Of a DNA stretch of 64,000 nt, positions 9,636-18,303 are shown one piece after another. The notes under the pieces are model-generated. The model was not told where the DNA came from. It ran no database searches and saw only the letters and a program-made list of their open reading frames with translations. The stretch covers positions 294,772 to 358,771 of the forward strand of contig JAQSWM010000003.1 in assembly GCA_029266635.1 (NCBI GenBank), in the 5' to 3' direction. A program made the translations under genes and the position numbers. The stretch comes from Sphingobacteriaceae bacterium (lineage in GTDB: Bacteria > Bacteroidota > Bacteroidia > Sphingobacteriales > Sphingobacteriaceae). Within the stretch, counting starts at the first letter, position 1. Each line of letters opens with the position of its first letter.

Positions 9636-11513
9636 ATGTCAAGCACAGCGATGCATACTTTGGAACATGACGGACACCTAGATCATGGCCACCATAAAGA
9701 AACATTCCTGACCAAATATATTTTTAGCCAGGATCATAAAATGATTGCCAAGCAATTCCTGATAACAGGGATTATCATGGCAGTTATCGGAATGTTTTTG
9801 TCTATCCTGTTCCGTATACAATTAGGATGGCCGGAAAAATCATTCCCTTTATTAGAAACCTTTTTAGGCAAATGGGCTGAGGGCGGCCGTATAAAGCCTG
9901 ATTTTTACCTTGCTTTGGTTACTATTCACGGTACCATCATGGTATTCTTCGTGTTAACAACCGGCCTTAGCGGAACCTTTAGCAACTTGCTTATCCCACT
10001 TCAGGTAGGAGCAAGAGATATGGCATCGCCGTTCCTGAACATGCTGTCATACTGGCTATTCTTTATTTCAAGTGTTATAATGATTGGTGCTTTCTTTGTT
10101 GAGAGCGGACCGGCCAGTTCAGGCTGGACAATCTATCCACCATTATCAGCTCTTCCAAAGGCAATCGCCGGATCCGGGACGGGTATGACCATGTGGCTTA
10201 TCAGTATGGTGCTGTTCATCGCATCTTCGTTGATGGGCTCTCTGAACTACATTAGTACTGTATTGAATATGCGTACCAAAGGGATGGATATGTGGCGGAT
10301 GCCGCTTACCGTTTGGGCATTTTTCCTGACTGCTGTCTTAGGCGTTTTATCATTCCCTGTATTGGTTGCAGGTGTTGTACTATTGATTTTTGACCGTAGC
10401 TTCGGCACCAGCTTTTATCTTTCAGACATCGTGCTGAAAGGCGAGATATTGCCCAACGAAGGCGGTAGCCCGATCTTGTTCCAGCACTTGTTCTGGTTCC
10501 TGGGTCACCCTGAGGTGTATATCATCATTATGCCGGCGTTCGGTATAACATCCGAGGTTATTTCTACCAACGCACGTAAGCCGATCTTTGGCTACCACGC
10601 CATGGTTTATTCACTGATCGGGATTGCAGTTTTATCATTCCTGGTTTGGGGCCACCACATGTTCGTGACTGGTATGAACCCATTCCTCGGTGGCGTATTC
10701 ATGATTACTACCTTGATCATCGCTGTGCCGTCTGCTGTTAAGACGTTTAATTATCTGGCTACGCTTTGGCGAGGCAATATCCGCTTCAGCCCTGCCATGT
10801 TGTTCGGCATCGGATTGGTATCATTCTTTATCTCTGGCGGTTTGACCGGCATTTTCCTTGGTAATGCGTCCTTAGACATACCTCTTCACGATACTTATTT
10901 CGTTGTTGCCCACTTCCACCTGGTGATGGGCTCTGCCGCTATTTTCGGGATGCTTTGCGGAGTATATCATTGGTTCCCTAAAATGTTTGGGCGTTTGATG
11001 GACGAGAAGTTGGGATATCTGCACTTCTGGGTAACATTTATAGGCGCATACTTCGTGTTCTTCCCGATGCATTTTATGGGAATAGATGGAGTTCCACGCC
11101 GTTACTACGCGTTCACTGAGTTTGCCTTCATGAAAGAATGGCTTACCGTAAATAAATTTATTTCATGGTCGGCTATTGTTGCGGCCCTCGGTCAGATAGC
11201 GTTCTTATACAATTTCTTCCATTCGATTTTTTACGGAAAGAAAGCCAGCCAGAATCCATGGCAATCAAATACTTTAGAGTGGACTGCTCCTGTAGAACAT
11301 CTGCATGGCAACTGGCCAGGTGAAATACCAACCGTTTATCGTTGGCCATATGACTACAGCAAGCCTGGCCATCACGAGGACTTCATCCCACAAACTACTC
11401 CGTTCTCTCAGACAATGAGCTCGAACATGCCGCACGATTTCGAAGGAAATGCCGAGGCAGAGCGCATTCAACTTGAGTGGGAGAAGGCGAATGTGAGAGA
11501 AAAGGCTCTTTAA
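9636..11513 (+). CDS. coxA: Cytochrome c oxidase subunit I
   Basis: Catalytic subunit with heme a, heme a3 and CuB, reducing oxygen and pumping protons. It has 625 residues with about 12 helices. Ligands visible: His98 (heme a, in HGTIMVFF), His291-Pro-Glu293-Val-Tyr295 (CuB ligand, channel Glu and cross-linked Tyr), His340-His341 (CuB), His426 (heme a3) and His428 (heme a) in HFHLVMG. The Glu in HPEVY marks it as a type A1 oxidase. The last 70 residues form a hydrophilic tail rich in His and Pro. It is 17 bp after coxB and is followed by a hairpin. Confidence 0.97.
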   Translation: MSSTAMHTLEHDGHLDHGHHKETFLTKYIFSQDHKMIAKQFLITGIIMAVIGMFLSILFRIQLGWPEKSFPLLETFLGKWAEGGRIKPDFYLALVTIHGTIMVFFVLTTGLSGTFSNLLIPLQVGARDMASPFLNMLSYWLFFISSVIMIGAFFVESGPASSGWTIYPPLSALPKAIAGSGTGMTMWLISMVLFIASSLMGSLNYISTVLNMRTKGMDMWRMPLTVWAFFLTAVLGVLSFPVLVAGVVLLIFDRSFGTSFYLSDIVLKGEILPNEGGSPILFQHLFWFLGHPEVYIIIMPAFGITSEVISTNARKPIFGYHAMVYSLIGIAVLSFLVWGHHMFVTGMNPFLGGVFMITTLIIAVPSAVKTFNYLATLWRGNIRFSPAMLFGIGLVSFFISGGLTGIFLGNASLDIPLHDTYFVVAHFHLVMGSAAIFGMLCGVYHWFPKMFGRLMDEKLGYLHFWVTFIGAYFVFFPMHFMGIDGVPRRYYAFTEFAFMKEWLTVNKFISWSAIVAALGQIAFLYNFFHSIFYGKKASQNPWQSNTLEWTAPVEHLHGNWPGEIPTVYRWPYDYSKPGHHEDFIPQTTPFSQTMSSNMPHDFEGNAEAERIQLEWEKANVREKAL

Positions 11514-11526
11514 GAATATCAACTTG

Positions 11527-11571
11527 ATGGGGTATTGCTGCACCTACGGTTGCGGGTACCCCATTTTTTTT
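11527..11571 (+). terminator. Hairpin with T-run between coxA and ctaA
   Basis: ATGGGGTA (11527-11534) pairs with TACCCCAT (11557-11564), with an inner stem (GCACC at 11540-11544 against GGTTGC at 11548-11553, one bulge), followed by a run of eight T. It lies in the 65-bp gap between coxA and ctaA. The downstream genes belong to the same pathway, so it may be a leaky terminator that sets subunit I above the assembly genes. Confidence 0.75.
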
Positions 11572-11578
11572 AACAGAT

Positions 11579-12655
11579 ATGTATCCATCGGGCGAGAAGC
11601 GTTTCCTGGTTATCAATCTCATCACTATCATATCTCTGTTCGTCCTTATTCTGGCGGGTGGGGTAGTTAGAGGGACAGGTTCTGGTATGGGTTGCCCCGA
11701 TTGGCCTAAATGCTTTGGCAATTTTGTGCCGCCAACCAACGTTTCACAGCTGCCTGAAGGATATAAAGACAAGTACGTAGCAGAGCGAGTGGCTAAGAAT
11801 GAGCGCTTCGCCCATACGCTAGATGTTTTAGGCTACGGAGAGTTGGCGCAGAAGATAATTGAGGATAAAAGCATTTTAGAGCCCGAGGAGTTTAATGTTT
11901 CAAAAACCTGGACGGAGTATGTAAACCGCTTGATAGGAGTGCTGACGGGTTTTTTCCTGATTCTATGTGCGATTGCATCGGTGGTGTACCGGAAGAGTAA
12001 AAAGCGCATTTTCTATCTCAGCTTGGTGAATTTGCTGTTGGTGATTTTTCAAGGCTGGCTTGGGTCAATTGTTGTTTCTACTAATCTGATGGCCTGGATC
12101 GTAACGGTGCATATGCTGCTAGCCCTCGGCATTATCGCGATAAGCATTTACACTTATTTTGAAGCCAAAAAGCTGCGTGACAGTGGCCTTATCCCCGTCC
12201 GAGCCGAACTTAATACTTACCTGATTGCGATATTTTCTCTGTTACTGACGACTTTCCAGATCGTGCTAGGCACAGAAGTTCGTGAACAGGTAGACGCTGT
12301 TTCATCCACTATGGACCGTATAGGCAGGACGGAGTGGCTGGAGAAGGTCGGATACACATTTAACTGGCACCGGGATTTTGCGATTGCGGTCTTGGTACTC
12401 AGCATTGCACTTTTCATAATCGTGCGGCGGAAATATGGGACCAGCAGCTTTCAGTTCAGATACGCATTGTATGCGTTATTATTTGTGGTGATGCAGGCAG
12501 TATCAGGCATTGTGCTGGAGAGGTTCGCCCTCCCCGGAGCAGCACAGGCCATCCACGTATTTGTCGCTTCACTGCTGTTCGGCAGCCAGTTTTATTTGAT
12601 ATTGTTGCTCAACCCTAAAAAGATTCACCTGCAGCACCTAAATACAAGAACGTGA
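11579..12655 (+). CDS. ctaA: Heme A synthase (COX15/CtaA)
   Basis: Oxidises the C8 methyl group of heme O to make heme A for the oxidase. It has 358 residues and about eight membrane helices. The first periplasmic loop has the conserved Cys39/Cys45 pair in GCPDWPKCFG. It is followed by the COX15-type segment ERFAHTLDVLGYG and NRLIGVLTG. The fold is a duplicated four-helix unit (family knowledge). Its stop overlaps the GTG start of ctaB by four bases (GTGA), so the two heme enzymes are translationally coupled. Confidence 0.95.
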   Translation: MYPSGEKRFLVINLITIISLFVLILAGGVVRGTGSGMGCPDWPKCFGNFVPPTNVSQLPEGYKDKYVAERVAKNERFAHTLDVLGYGELAQKIIEDKSILEPEEFNVSKTWTEYVNRLIGVLTGFFLILCAIASVVYRKSKKRIFYLSLVNLLLVIFQGWLGSIVVSTNLMAWIVTVHMLLALGIIAISIYTYFEAKKLRDSGLIPVRAELNTYLIAIFSLLLTTFQIVLGTEVREQVDAVSSTMDRIGRTEWLEKVGYTFNWHRDFAIAVLVLSIALFIIVRRKYGTSSFQFRYALYALLFVVMQAVSGIVLERFALPGAAQAIHVFVASLLFGSQFYLILLLNPKKIHLQHLNTRT

Positions 12656-13524
12656 GGAAATTTATTTCAGATTTCAAAAAGCTAATCAAGCTAAGGCTCA
12701 CGTCTCTGGTTGTGTTTTCTGCGTCGGTTTCGTTTCTAATTGGCTGTAAGGCTCAACAGTTGGATATCAACTGGAAAAACTGGCTTATATTGACCATTGG
12801 AGGTTTTCTTGTAACCGGCGCTGCCAATGGCTTTAACGAGATTATCGAAAAAGATTTGGATAAGCTGATGAAGCGCACCATGGACCGCCCTCTTCCATCC
12901 GGGCACATGACCACCGGGCAGGCACTTGTACTAAGCTTGTTCATGGGGTTGATAGGTACGTTGATCCTGGTGCGGCTGAATTTTCTGACGGGTGTGCTTT
13001 CTGTTTTTTCCATTTTCCTCTACGCGTTTCTGTATACGCCAATGAAGAGGAAGTCGCCGATAGCTGTATTCGTAGGAGCTTTTCCCGGAGCGTTGCCCCC
13101 GCTGATCGGCTACTTCGCGGCTTTTGACCGTCCCGAGATCTCATGGATACCGATCATCTTGTTCCTGATCCAGTTCGTATGGCAGTTTCCGCACTTTTGG
13201 GGAATTGCCTGGGTGCTTGATGATGATTACAAAAAAGCAGGTTTCCGGCTTCTGCCCACCACCAAACGCGACCGTACGAGTGCTGTGGTTACCTTTATCT
13301 CTACGCTAATACTAATTCCGGTTAGCCTGTTGCCAACAATAATGGGTTTTGGCGGGTATGTTATTGGCGGAGTTTCCTTAATTCTCGGTCTCATTTTCTG
13401 CTGGTTTGCTTTAGAGCTCGTGCGCAAGCTAGATATACCTTCTGCCAGAAAAGTGATGTTCGGCTCTTTTTTTTACCTGCCTCTAGTGCAGTTAACATTG
13501 TTATTTGATTTTATCGTAAAATGA
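12652..13524 (+). CDS. ctaB: Protoheme IX farnesyltransferase (heme O synthase)
   Basis: UbiA-superfamily enzyme that farnesylates heme B to heme O, the substrate for CtaA. It has 290 residues and about nine helices. The first Asp-rich motif is in NEIIEKDLDKLMKRT, followed by MDRPLPSG. The family motifs YTPMKRKSP, FVGAFPGALPPLIGY and FPHFWGIAW are present, and the second acidic motif is LDDDYKKAGF. The start is GTG at 12652, overlapping ctaA. The stop overlaps the next ATG by four bases. Confidence 0.95.
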   Translation: MRKFISDFKKLIKLRLTSLVVFSASVSFLIGCKAQQLDINWKNWLILTIGGFLVTGAANGFNEIIEKDLDKLMKRTMDRPLPSGHMTTGQALVLSLFMGLIGTLILVRLNFLTGVLSVFSIFLYAFLYTPMKRKSPIAVFVGAFPGALPPLIGYFAAFDRPEISWIPIILFLIQFVWQFPHFWGIAWVLDDDYKKAGFRLLPTTKRDRTSAVVTFISTLILIPVSLLPTIMGFGGYVIGGVSLILGLIFCWFALELVRKLDIPSARKVMFGSFFYLPLVQLTLLFDFIVK

Positions 13525-14102
13525 AACAAGTTCAATCCTCAGGGGATGAAAAGATAAATCTGAAAGCCAGAAAGTTTCTGATGTGGCTGTTCATTGTATC
13601 TTCATTCATTTATTTTGCCGGTCTCACCAGCGGCTTCATCGTTTATACATCTGGTAGCCCAAACCGTGGCATAAAGACGCTTTTGCCGTACGCATTCAAA
13701 TATAGCACCATCGTAATTTTGGTTAGCAGTATCACGATGCACCTTGCTTATTTATCCGGAAAACGCTTACAGTTTCAAAAGCAGAAATTATACCTGATCC
13801 TTACAATGGCTTTAGGCGTAGCGTTCTTTTTTATCCAATTGGCTGCCTGGCGACAGTTGATCGATCAGGGCGTGTTTTTTGTCAGCCCGAATGCGTCGCA
13901 ATCGTTCATCTATGTCTTTACCGGATCGCACCTTGTGCACATCTTTGCGGGCCTGATGATCCTGCTCACAGCACTGATTGGAAGGATGGGAAACATCTCT
14001 CAGGTGAAGAATATGTTTCGGCTTGAAGTTGCTTCCATATTTTGGCATTTTATAGACATACTATGGATTTATCTGTATGTTTTCTTACTTTTGAACCAAT
14101 AA
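13521..14102 (+). CDS. coxC: Cytochrome c oxidase subunit III, first copy
   Basis: Heme-copper oxidase subunit III family, 193 residues with five helices, the short bacterial form. The start (ATGA) overlaps the ctaB stop. The segment GSHLVHIFAGLMILL near 140 and the C-terminal FWHFIDILWIYLYVFL are typical of the family. It is shorter than the second copy directly downstream, and the two differ through most of their length. Which of the two sits in the main oxidase cannot be told from sequence. Confidence 0.92.
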   Translation: MKQVQSSGDEKINLKARKFLMWLFIVSSFIYFAGLTSGFIVYTSGSPNRGIKTLLPYAFKYSTIVILVSSITMHLAYLSGKRLQFQKQKLYLILTMALGVAFFFIQLAAWRQLIDQGVFFVSPNASQSFIYVFTGSHLVHIFAGLMILLTALIGRMGNISQVKNMFRLEVASIFWHFIDILWIYLYVFLLLNQ

Positions 14103-14111
14103 ACTAACATA

Positions 14112-14813
14112 ATGAGTACTACTGTATCACAATTAGATGAAGTAAGGACCGACGCCTGGGGTGGTGGAAAATCACCGTTTGCTGTAGAATACGGCAAGAT
14201 CATGATGTGGTTCTTTCTTGTTTCCGATGCGTTTACATTTTCTTCTTTTTTGATTTATTACGGAGCCGTTCGGTTCAGCAAACCTACCTGGCCAAACCCT
14301 GATATTGTATTCCAATCCATTCCCGGAATTGCCGACGCAGGATACCCGCTTGTATTCGTAGGTATCATGACTTTCATCCTCATTATGAGTTCGGTAACGA
14401 TGGTATTGGCCGTTGAGGCTGGGCACAGAGGTGCCAAAAAGGAGGTGCTTTGGTGGATGGGCGGCACAATACTCGGTGGCCTTATGTTCCTGGGATGCCA
14501 GGCTCTGGAGTGGACTCACTTACATCACGAAGGCTTTTGGTGGGGAGCAATTCCCGGCGCCGAAATTGTGAAGGAGCTGGGTTCTGATAATGTGAGCACA
14601 CAGCAGTTTGCCAATCTGTTTTTCACGATAACAGGCTTTCACGGTTTCCACGTATTTACCGGGGTTGTGATCAATATCATCATCACGATAATGACCGCAT
14701 GTAACGTATTTGAAAAACGCGGAACCTATCTCATGATTGAAAAAGTTGGCTTATACTGGCACTTTGTAGACCTGGTTTGGGTATTCGTATTTACATTCTT
14801 CTATTTAGTTTAA
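14112..14813 (+). CDS. coxC: Cytochrome c oxidase subunit III, second copy
   Basis: Heme-copper oxidase subunit III family, 233 residues with five to six helices. TGFHGFHVFTGVVINI and YWHFVDLVWVFVFTFFY are the conserved helix signatures. It begins 9 bp after the first subunit III gene. Paired subunit III genes occur commonly at this place in Bacteroidota cox loci (family knowledge), and the C-terminal signature is shared with its neighbour, so they are ancient duplicates. Confidence 0.93.
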   Translation: MSTTVSQLDEVRTDAWGGGKSPFAVEYGKIMMWFFLVSDAFTFSSFLIYYGAVRFSKPTWPNPDIVFQSIPGIADAGYPLVFVGIMTFILIMSSVTMVLAVEAGHRGAKKEVLWWMGGTILGGLMFLGCQALEWTHLHHEGFWWGAIPGAEIVKELGSDNVSTQQFANLFFTITGFHGFHVFTGVVINIIITIMTACNVFEKRGTYLMIEKVGLYWHFVDLVWVFVFTFFYLV

Positions 14814-14830
14814 TCATTCAGCTTTAAATA

Positions 14831-15187
14831 ATGGCTACAGAACATATTCACGACCATGCCCATGACGAAGAGCATGGAGAAACAATGACCCGCAGTAAGA
14901 TCTGGCAGGTATTCTTTTACCTGTTGGGGATTACCTGTATAGAATTCTTTATCGCCTTGTACCTTAAGCCGAAAGGAATCCTTGGATTGGGTCCGTCAAA
15001 CTTTGCGTATATAATCCTAACGCTGGTAAAGGCATTTTATATTGTTGCCTACTTCATGCACTTAAAGTTTGAGCGCCTGGCATTCAAAACGGGTATTATT
15101 ATTTCTTTTATTTTCATTGTCTACTTCATTGTTCTCATGCTTGCTGAAGGCTCATACCTGAACATCCACATGTTCAACATGGGTTAA
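14831..15187 (+). CDS. coxD: Cytochrome c oxidase subunit IV (prokaryotic type)
   Basis: Small structural subunit, 118 residues, with three hydrophobic helices and a His/Asp/Glu-rich N-terminus (HIHDHAHDEEHGE) that looks capable of binding metal. The helix AYFMHLKFERLAFKTG matches the COX4_pro family. Its stop TAA overlaps the ATG of the SCO gene by one base (TAATG). Confidence 0.9.
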   Translation: MATEHIHDHAHDEEHGETMTRSKIWQVFFYLLGITCIEFFIALYLKPKGILGLGPSNFAYIILTLVKAFYIVAYFMHLKFERLAFKTGIIISFIFIVYFIVLMLAEGSYLNIHMFNMG

Positions 15188-15894
15188 TGAAGAATAATTT
15201 TTCAGTTAAAAAGATTTTAATCCTGGCAACCATACTTGTGTTGCCGGGATTTTTATATTATTTGCTAAAGGAAAAAGGGAAGAACCGCTACCGTCCTTTG
15301 CAAATTTATGGAGCAAAAAAGGCTACTGGTACATTTCATACCTATCGCGGCAAGCAAATACCGGATACCATCTATCATCTCGTAGACAGCTTCAAACTTG
15401 TAAATCAGTTAGGCAATACGGTAGCATTCCCTGCCGATACGCAGAAGATTACCATTGTAAATTTTTTCTTTACCCGGTGCCCTACTTTTTGCCAGAATAT
15501 GAATGGTGAGATGGCCAGGGTGGTGGACGAATATCAAAAGAACAGGTTACTGAAGTTTCTATCGATATCGGTAGATCCGGATTATGACACGCCTGACGTG
15601 CTCCGGAAATATTCTGAACAGTATTATCCAGCGCCCGGAAAATGGGATTTCCTGACGGGAGATAAAGCGACTATCTACAGGCTATCACGACAAAGTTTTT
15701 TGGTTGATGCTTTAAAAGACACAGCCCAGCAGAACAATATTATCCACAGCCCGATGCTCATCCTGGTTGATCCGCAGAGGCGAATACGCGGATTTTACGA
15801 TTCCGGCAGAAAAGATCAGGTGGACAAGCTCATTGATGAGGTTAAGGTATTGATAGCCGAGGAGCTTAGGCACGTCAAGAATGTTGGGTTTTAA
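15187..15894 (+). CDS. SCO1/SenC family copper chaperone
   Basis: Thioredoxin-fold protein that delivers copper to the CuA site of subunit II. It has 235 residues, with an N-terminal membrane anchor at about 9-25. The metal-binding motif is CPTFC (Cys98, Cys102) and the third ligand is His187 in IIHSPM. The DPDYDTPDVL segment (near 123) is typical of the family. Overlap with coxD and its position after the oxidase genes fit the role in assembly. Confidence 0.94.
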   Translation: MKNNFSVKKILILATILVLPGFLYYLLKEKGKNRYRPLQIYGAKKATGTFHTYRGKQIPDTIYHLVDSFKLVNQLGNTVAFPADTQKITIVNFFFTRCPTFCQNMNGEMARVVDEYQKNRLLKFLSISVDPDYDTPDVLRKYSEQYYPAPGKWDFLTGDKATIYRLSRQSFLVDALKDTAQQNNIIHSPMLILVDPQRRIRGFYDSGRKDQVDKLIDEVKVLIAEELRHVKNVGF

Positions 15895-15905
15895 CGCAGG
15901 GAGAT

Positions 15906-16478
15906 ATGAAAGATAAGTTTCTGTTCAGGCTTGTTGCAGCCATTTCTCTCGTGGTGCTGTTGGTGGTTGTTCTCCTAAACAGGAAGATTATCCCCGGGCC
16001 GGAAACCCTTCCAAGCTACACTTACTTTCTGCCCAGGCTAAATGCAATCATCAATGGAACATGTAGTGTTTTGCTGCTTGTGTCATTGTATTTCATCAGA
16101 AATAAGAATATCACCATGCATAAGCGGATAAATCTGCTTACGTTTTGTTTGTCTGCGATTTTCCTTATCTCTTATATCCTTTTCCACTACCTCGCCCCGG
16201 AAACACGCTATGGAGATGTTGATCATGACGGTATTCTGTCTTCACAGGAGAAGGCTTCCGCCGGAACAACGCGGTACGTTTATTACGGAATTTTGATTAC
16301 CCATATTGTACTTGCAGCAGCGGTATTGCCGTTAGTATTATTGAGCTTTTATCGGGGCCTGCAGATGCAGGTCGAGCGGCACCGGAAACTGGTGCGGTGG
16401 AGCTTTCCGATATGGCTGTACGTAACTATTACGGGCGTTGTTGTCTACCTGATGATTTCGCCGTACTATAACTTTTAA
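15906..16478 (+). CDS. DUF420 membrane protein with an EF-hand loop
   Basis: Four- or five-helix membrane protein, 190 residues, DUF420 family, which is linked to cytochrome oxidase loci (family knowledge; a CtaG-like assembly role has been suggested but is not proved). Between two helices it carries a complete 12-residue EF-hand loop, DVDHDGILSSQE (104-115), with acidic residues at positions 1, 3, 5 and 12, so the loop may bind calcium. An AGGGAG-like purine stretch precedes the start, which is unusual here. It follows the SCO gene by 11 bp. Confidence 0.85.
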   Translation: MKDKFLFRLVAAISLVVLLVVVLLNRKIIPGPETLPSYTYFLPRLNAIINGTCSVLLLVSLYFIRNKNITMHKRINLLTFCLSAIFLISYILFHYLAPETRYGDVDHDGILSSQEKASAGTTRYVYYGILITHIVLAAAVLPLVLLSFYRGLQMQVERHRKLVRWSFPIWLYVTITGVVVYLMISPYYNF

Positions 16479-16492
16479 CGAAATTTGCGCTC

Positions 16493-16768
16493 ATGAAAAC
16501 TTTCAAATATCTCTGTGTATTGGTTTTCTTCAGTTTGCTGACCTTTGCTGCATTTACCAGTAACGCTCAGTGCTCCATGTGCACGTTAAACGCGGAAAGC
16601 TCTGTGAAAAATGGGCAGACAGAAGGCAAGGGTTTGAACAAAGCGATTATGTTTTTACTTGCAGCTCCCTATGTGGCTGTGGCGGGCATTGGATACTTGT
16701 GGTACAAAAAGTATCGCCGTAAAAATATCCCGATTGACATGAAGGACGAAAAAATCCATCTGAACTGA
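16493..16768 (+). CDS. Small exported CxxC membrane protein of the cox locus
   Basis: 91 residues. A signal sequence ends at SNAQ, directly followed by CSMC (Cys27, Cys30). A hydrophilic stretch (NAESSVKNGQTEGKGLN) leads to one membrane helix (about 52-67) and a basic tail. I recognise it as a conserved Bacteroidota protein found after the DUF420 gene, but it has no firm name. The CxxC on the periplasmic side near a SCO gene hints at redox or copper handling; that is inference. Confidence 0.75.
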   Translation: MKTFKYLCVLVFFSLLTFAAFTSNAQCSMCTLNAESSVKNGQTEGKGLNKAIMFLLAAPYVAVAGIGYLWYKKYRRKNIPIDMKDEKIHLN

Positions 16769-16772
16769 TTAA

Positions 16773-17435
16773 ATGATCAGCGATAAAGCCTTAACTTTTC
16801 TAAAGGGAGTTGCGGAGAATAATAACCGCGAATGGTTTCAGTCGCACAAGGCTGATCACGATGCTGCCAAAGCCGAAGTGCTTGATTTTACATCTGCAAT
16901 TATAGATGGCCTTGCCAAGATCGATGCCACCATCCCCGCTGATCTCCAGGCTAAGAATTGCCTGATGCGCATCTACCGCGACATCCGCTTCAGCAAAGAT
17001 AAAACACCCTACAAAACCAATTTTGGAATAGCCATATCCTCCACCGGAAAGAACTTTAACGGTCCTGGATATTACCTCCATATCGAACCCGAAAAGTCGT
17101 TTGTTGCGGGCGGGCACTGGATGCCAGATCCTAATCACCTGAAAGCCATCCGGCAGGAGATCGACTACAATGGCGAGGATTTCAGGAATATAATTGAGGA
17201 AAAATCCTTCGTAAAATCCTTCGGCATCCTTTCTCAGGATGACAAGCTCAAGACCGTTCCCAAAGGTTACAGCTCTGATCATCCGGATATTGAATTTCTT
17301 AAGCTGAAGAGTTTTACTGCCAGTTCTGCCATCAAAGACAAGGATCTGTTATCGCCCGGCGCAGCAAAATACATTGTTGAAATGTTTGGAAGTTTAAGCC
17401 CGTTCATGGTTTTTTTACGGAACGCTATTGCTTAA
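16773..17435 (+). CDS. DUF2461 (TIGR02453) family protein
   Basis: Soluble protein of 220 residues, of unknown biochemical function. The family signatures are NNREWFQSHKADHDAAKAE near the N-terminus and CLMRIYRDIRFSKDKTPYKT around residues 65-85. No signal peptide or membrane segment is present, so it is cytoplasmic. It starts 4 bp after the small CxxC protein and ends 9 bp before the OmpA-like gene, so it is likely read in the same transcript, although the function is probably unrelated to the oxidase. Confidence 0.88.
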   Translation: MISDKALTFLKGVAENNNREWFQSHKADHDAAKAEVLDFTSAIIDGLAKIDATIPADLQAKNCLMRIYRDIRFSKDKTPYKTNFGIAISSTGKNFNGPGYYLHIEPEKSFVAGGHWMPDPNHLKAIRQEIDYNGEDFRNIIEEKSFVKSFGILSQDDKLKTVPKGYSSDHPDIEFLKLKSFTASSAIKDKDLLSPGAAKYIVEMFGSLSPFMVFLRNAIA

Positions 17436-17444
17436 TATTGCAGC

Positions 17445-18287
17445 ATGAAAAGATTGTTTTTTGTGTGCTTTGCAGCGATCTTACTTGCTGCTCTTAATTC
17501 CTGCGTTGTACTTTCTACTAAAAAATATAAATCGCTTTTAACTCAAAAAGATTCACTTTCATCAGGTTGGGATCAGGCGAAAATTAGGGTTGGTGCTCTG
17601 GAAGAAGAGGTTGCACGGCTAAAGGCAGATACCGCAAGAATCAATGATCGGGTACGAAGCCTGGAGAGCAAAGTGTCAAGCCTTGACGCCAATTATGCGG
17701 CTCTTCGGTCTAACAGTTCTACAGAAATCAATAAGCTAGCTGATGACCTGAAGAAGCGTGAAGCCCGCTTAAAAGAGGTTGAAGAGATTTTGCGCAAACG
17801 CGATGAAGCAACAAATGCGTTAAGAGATAAACTCCAAAAGGCGCTTCTTGGCTTTCAGCAAAATGGGTTGTCTGTTGATATCAGGAACGGAAAAGTATAT
17901 GTTTCTCTAACAGACAAACTTCTGTTCGGATCGGGCAGCATTGTAATTGACGAAAAGGGAAAACAAGCCTTGCAGGAATTAGCAAAGGTTCTGAAAACCC
18001 AGCCTGACATCAACATTTCGGTTGAAGGGCATACAGATAATCAGCGGGTAGTGAATCTTGGGCAAATTAAAGACAATTGGGATTTGAGCGTGCTTCGGGC
18101 GACTTCGGTTGTACGGTACTTGACCGATGAACAGAAGATTGAAAACTCCCGCATCACCGCTACAGGGAAAGGACAATACCAGCCGCTTGATAATGCCAAT
18201 ACCCCTGAAGCCAGAAGCCACAACCGCCGTATAGAAATTGTCCTCTCGCCGAAACTTGACGAGCTTTATCAGCTTATCAAGCAATAA
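17445..18287 (+). CDS. OmpA-like peptidoglycan-binding lipoprotein
   Basis: 280 residues. The lipobox LNSC places a lipid-modified Cys at residue 20. A long heptad-like coiled coil covers about 40-135 (SLESKVSSLDANYAAL and similar). The C-terminal OmpA domain (about 148-272) has the features SVEGHTDN, LSVLRATSVVRYL, and SHNRRIEIV, which includes the Arg that binds diaminopimelate. Likely role: tethering the outer membrane to peptidoglycan. Upstream the sequence TAATATTGCAGC resembles a degenerate promoter -7 box. Confidence 0.92.
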   Translation: MKRLFFVCFAAILLAALNSCVVLSTKKYKSLLTQKDSLSSGWDQAKIRVGALEEEVARLKADTARINDRVRSLESKVSSLDANYAALRSNSSTEINKLADDLKKREARLKEVEEILRKRDEATNALRDKLQKALLGFQQNGLSVDIRNGKVYVSLTDKLLFGSGSIVIDEKGKQALQELAKVLKTQPDINISVEGHTDNQRVVNLGQIKDNWDLSVLRATSVVRYLTDEQKIENSRITATGKGQYQPLDNANTPEARSHNRRIEIVLSPKLDELYQLIKQ

Positions 18288-18303
18288 GGCTGAGTGCAAT
18301 TAG

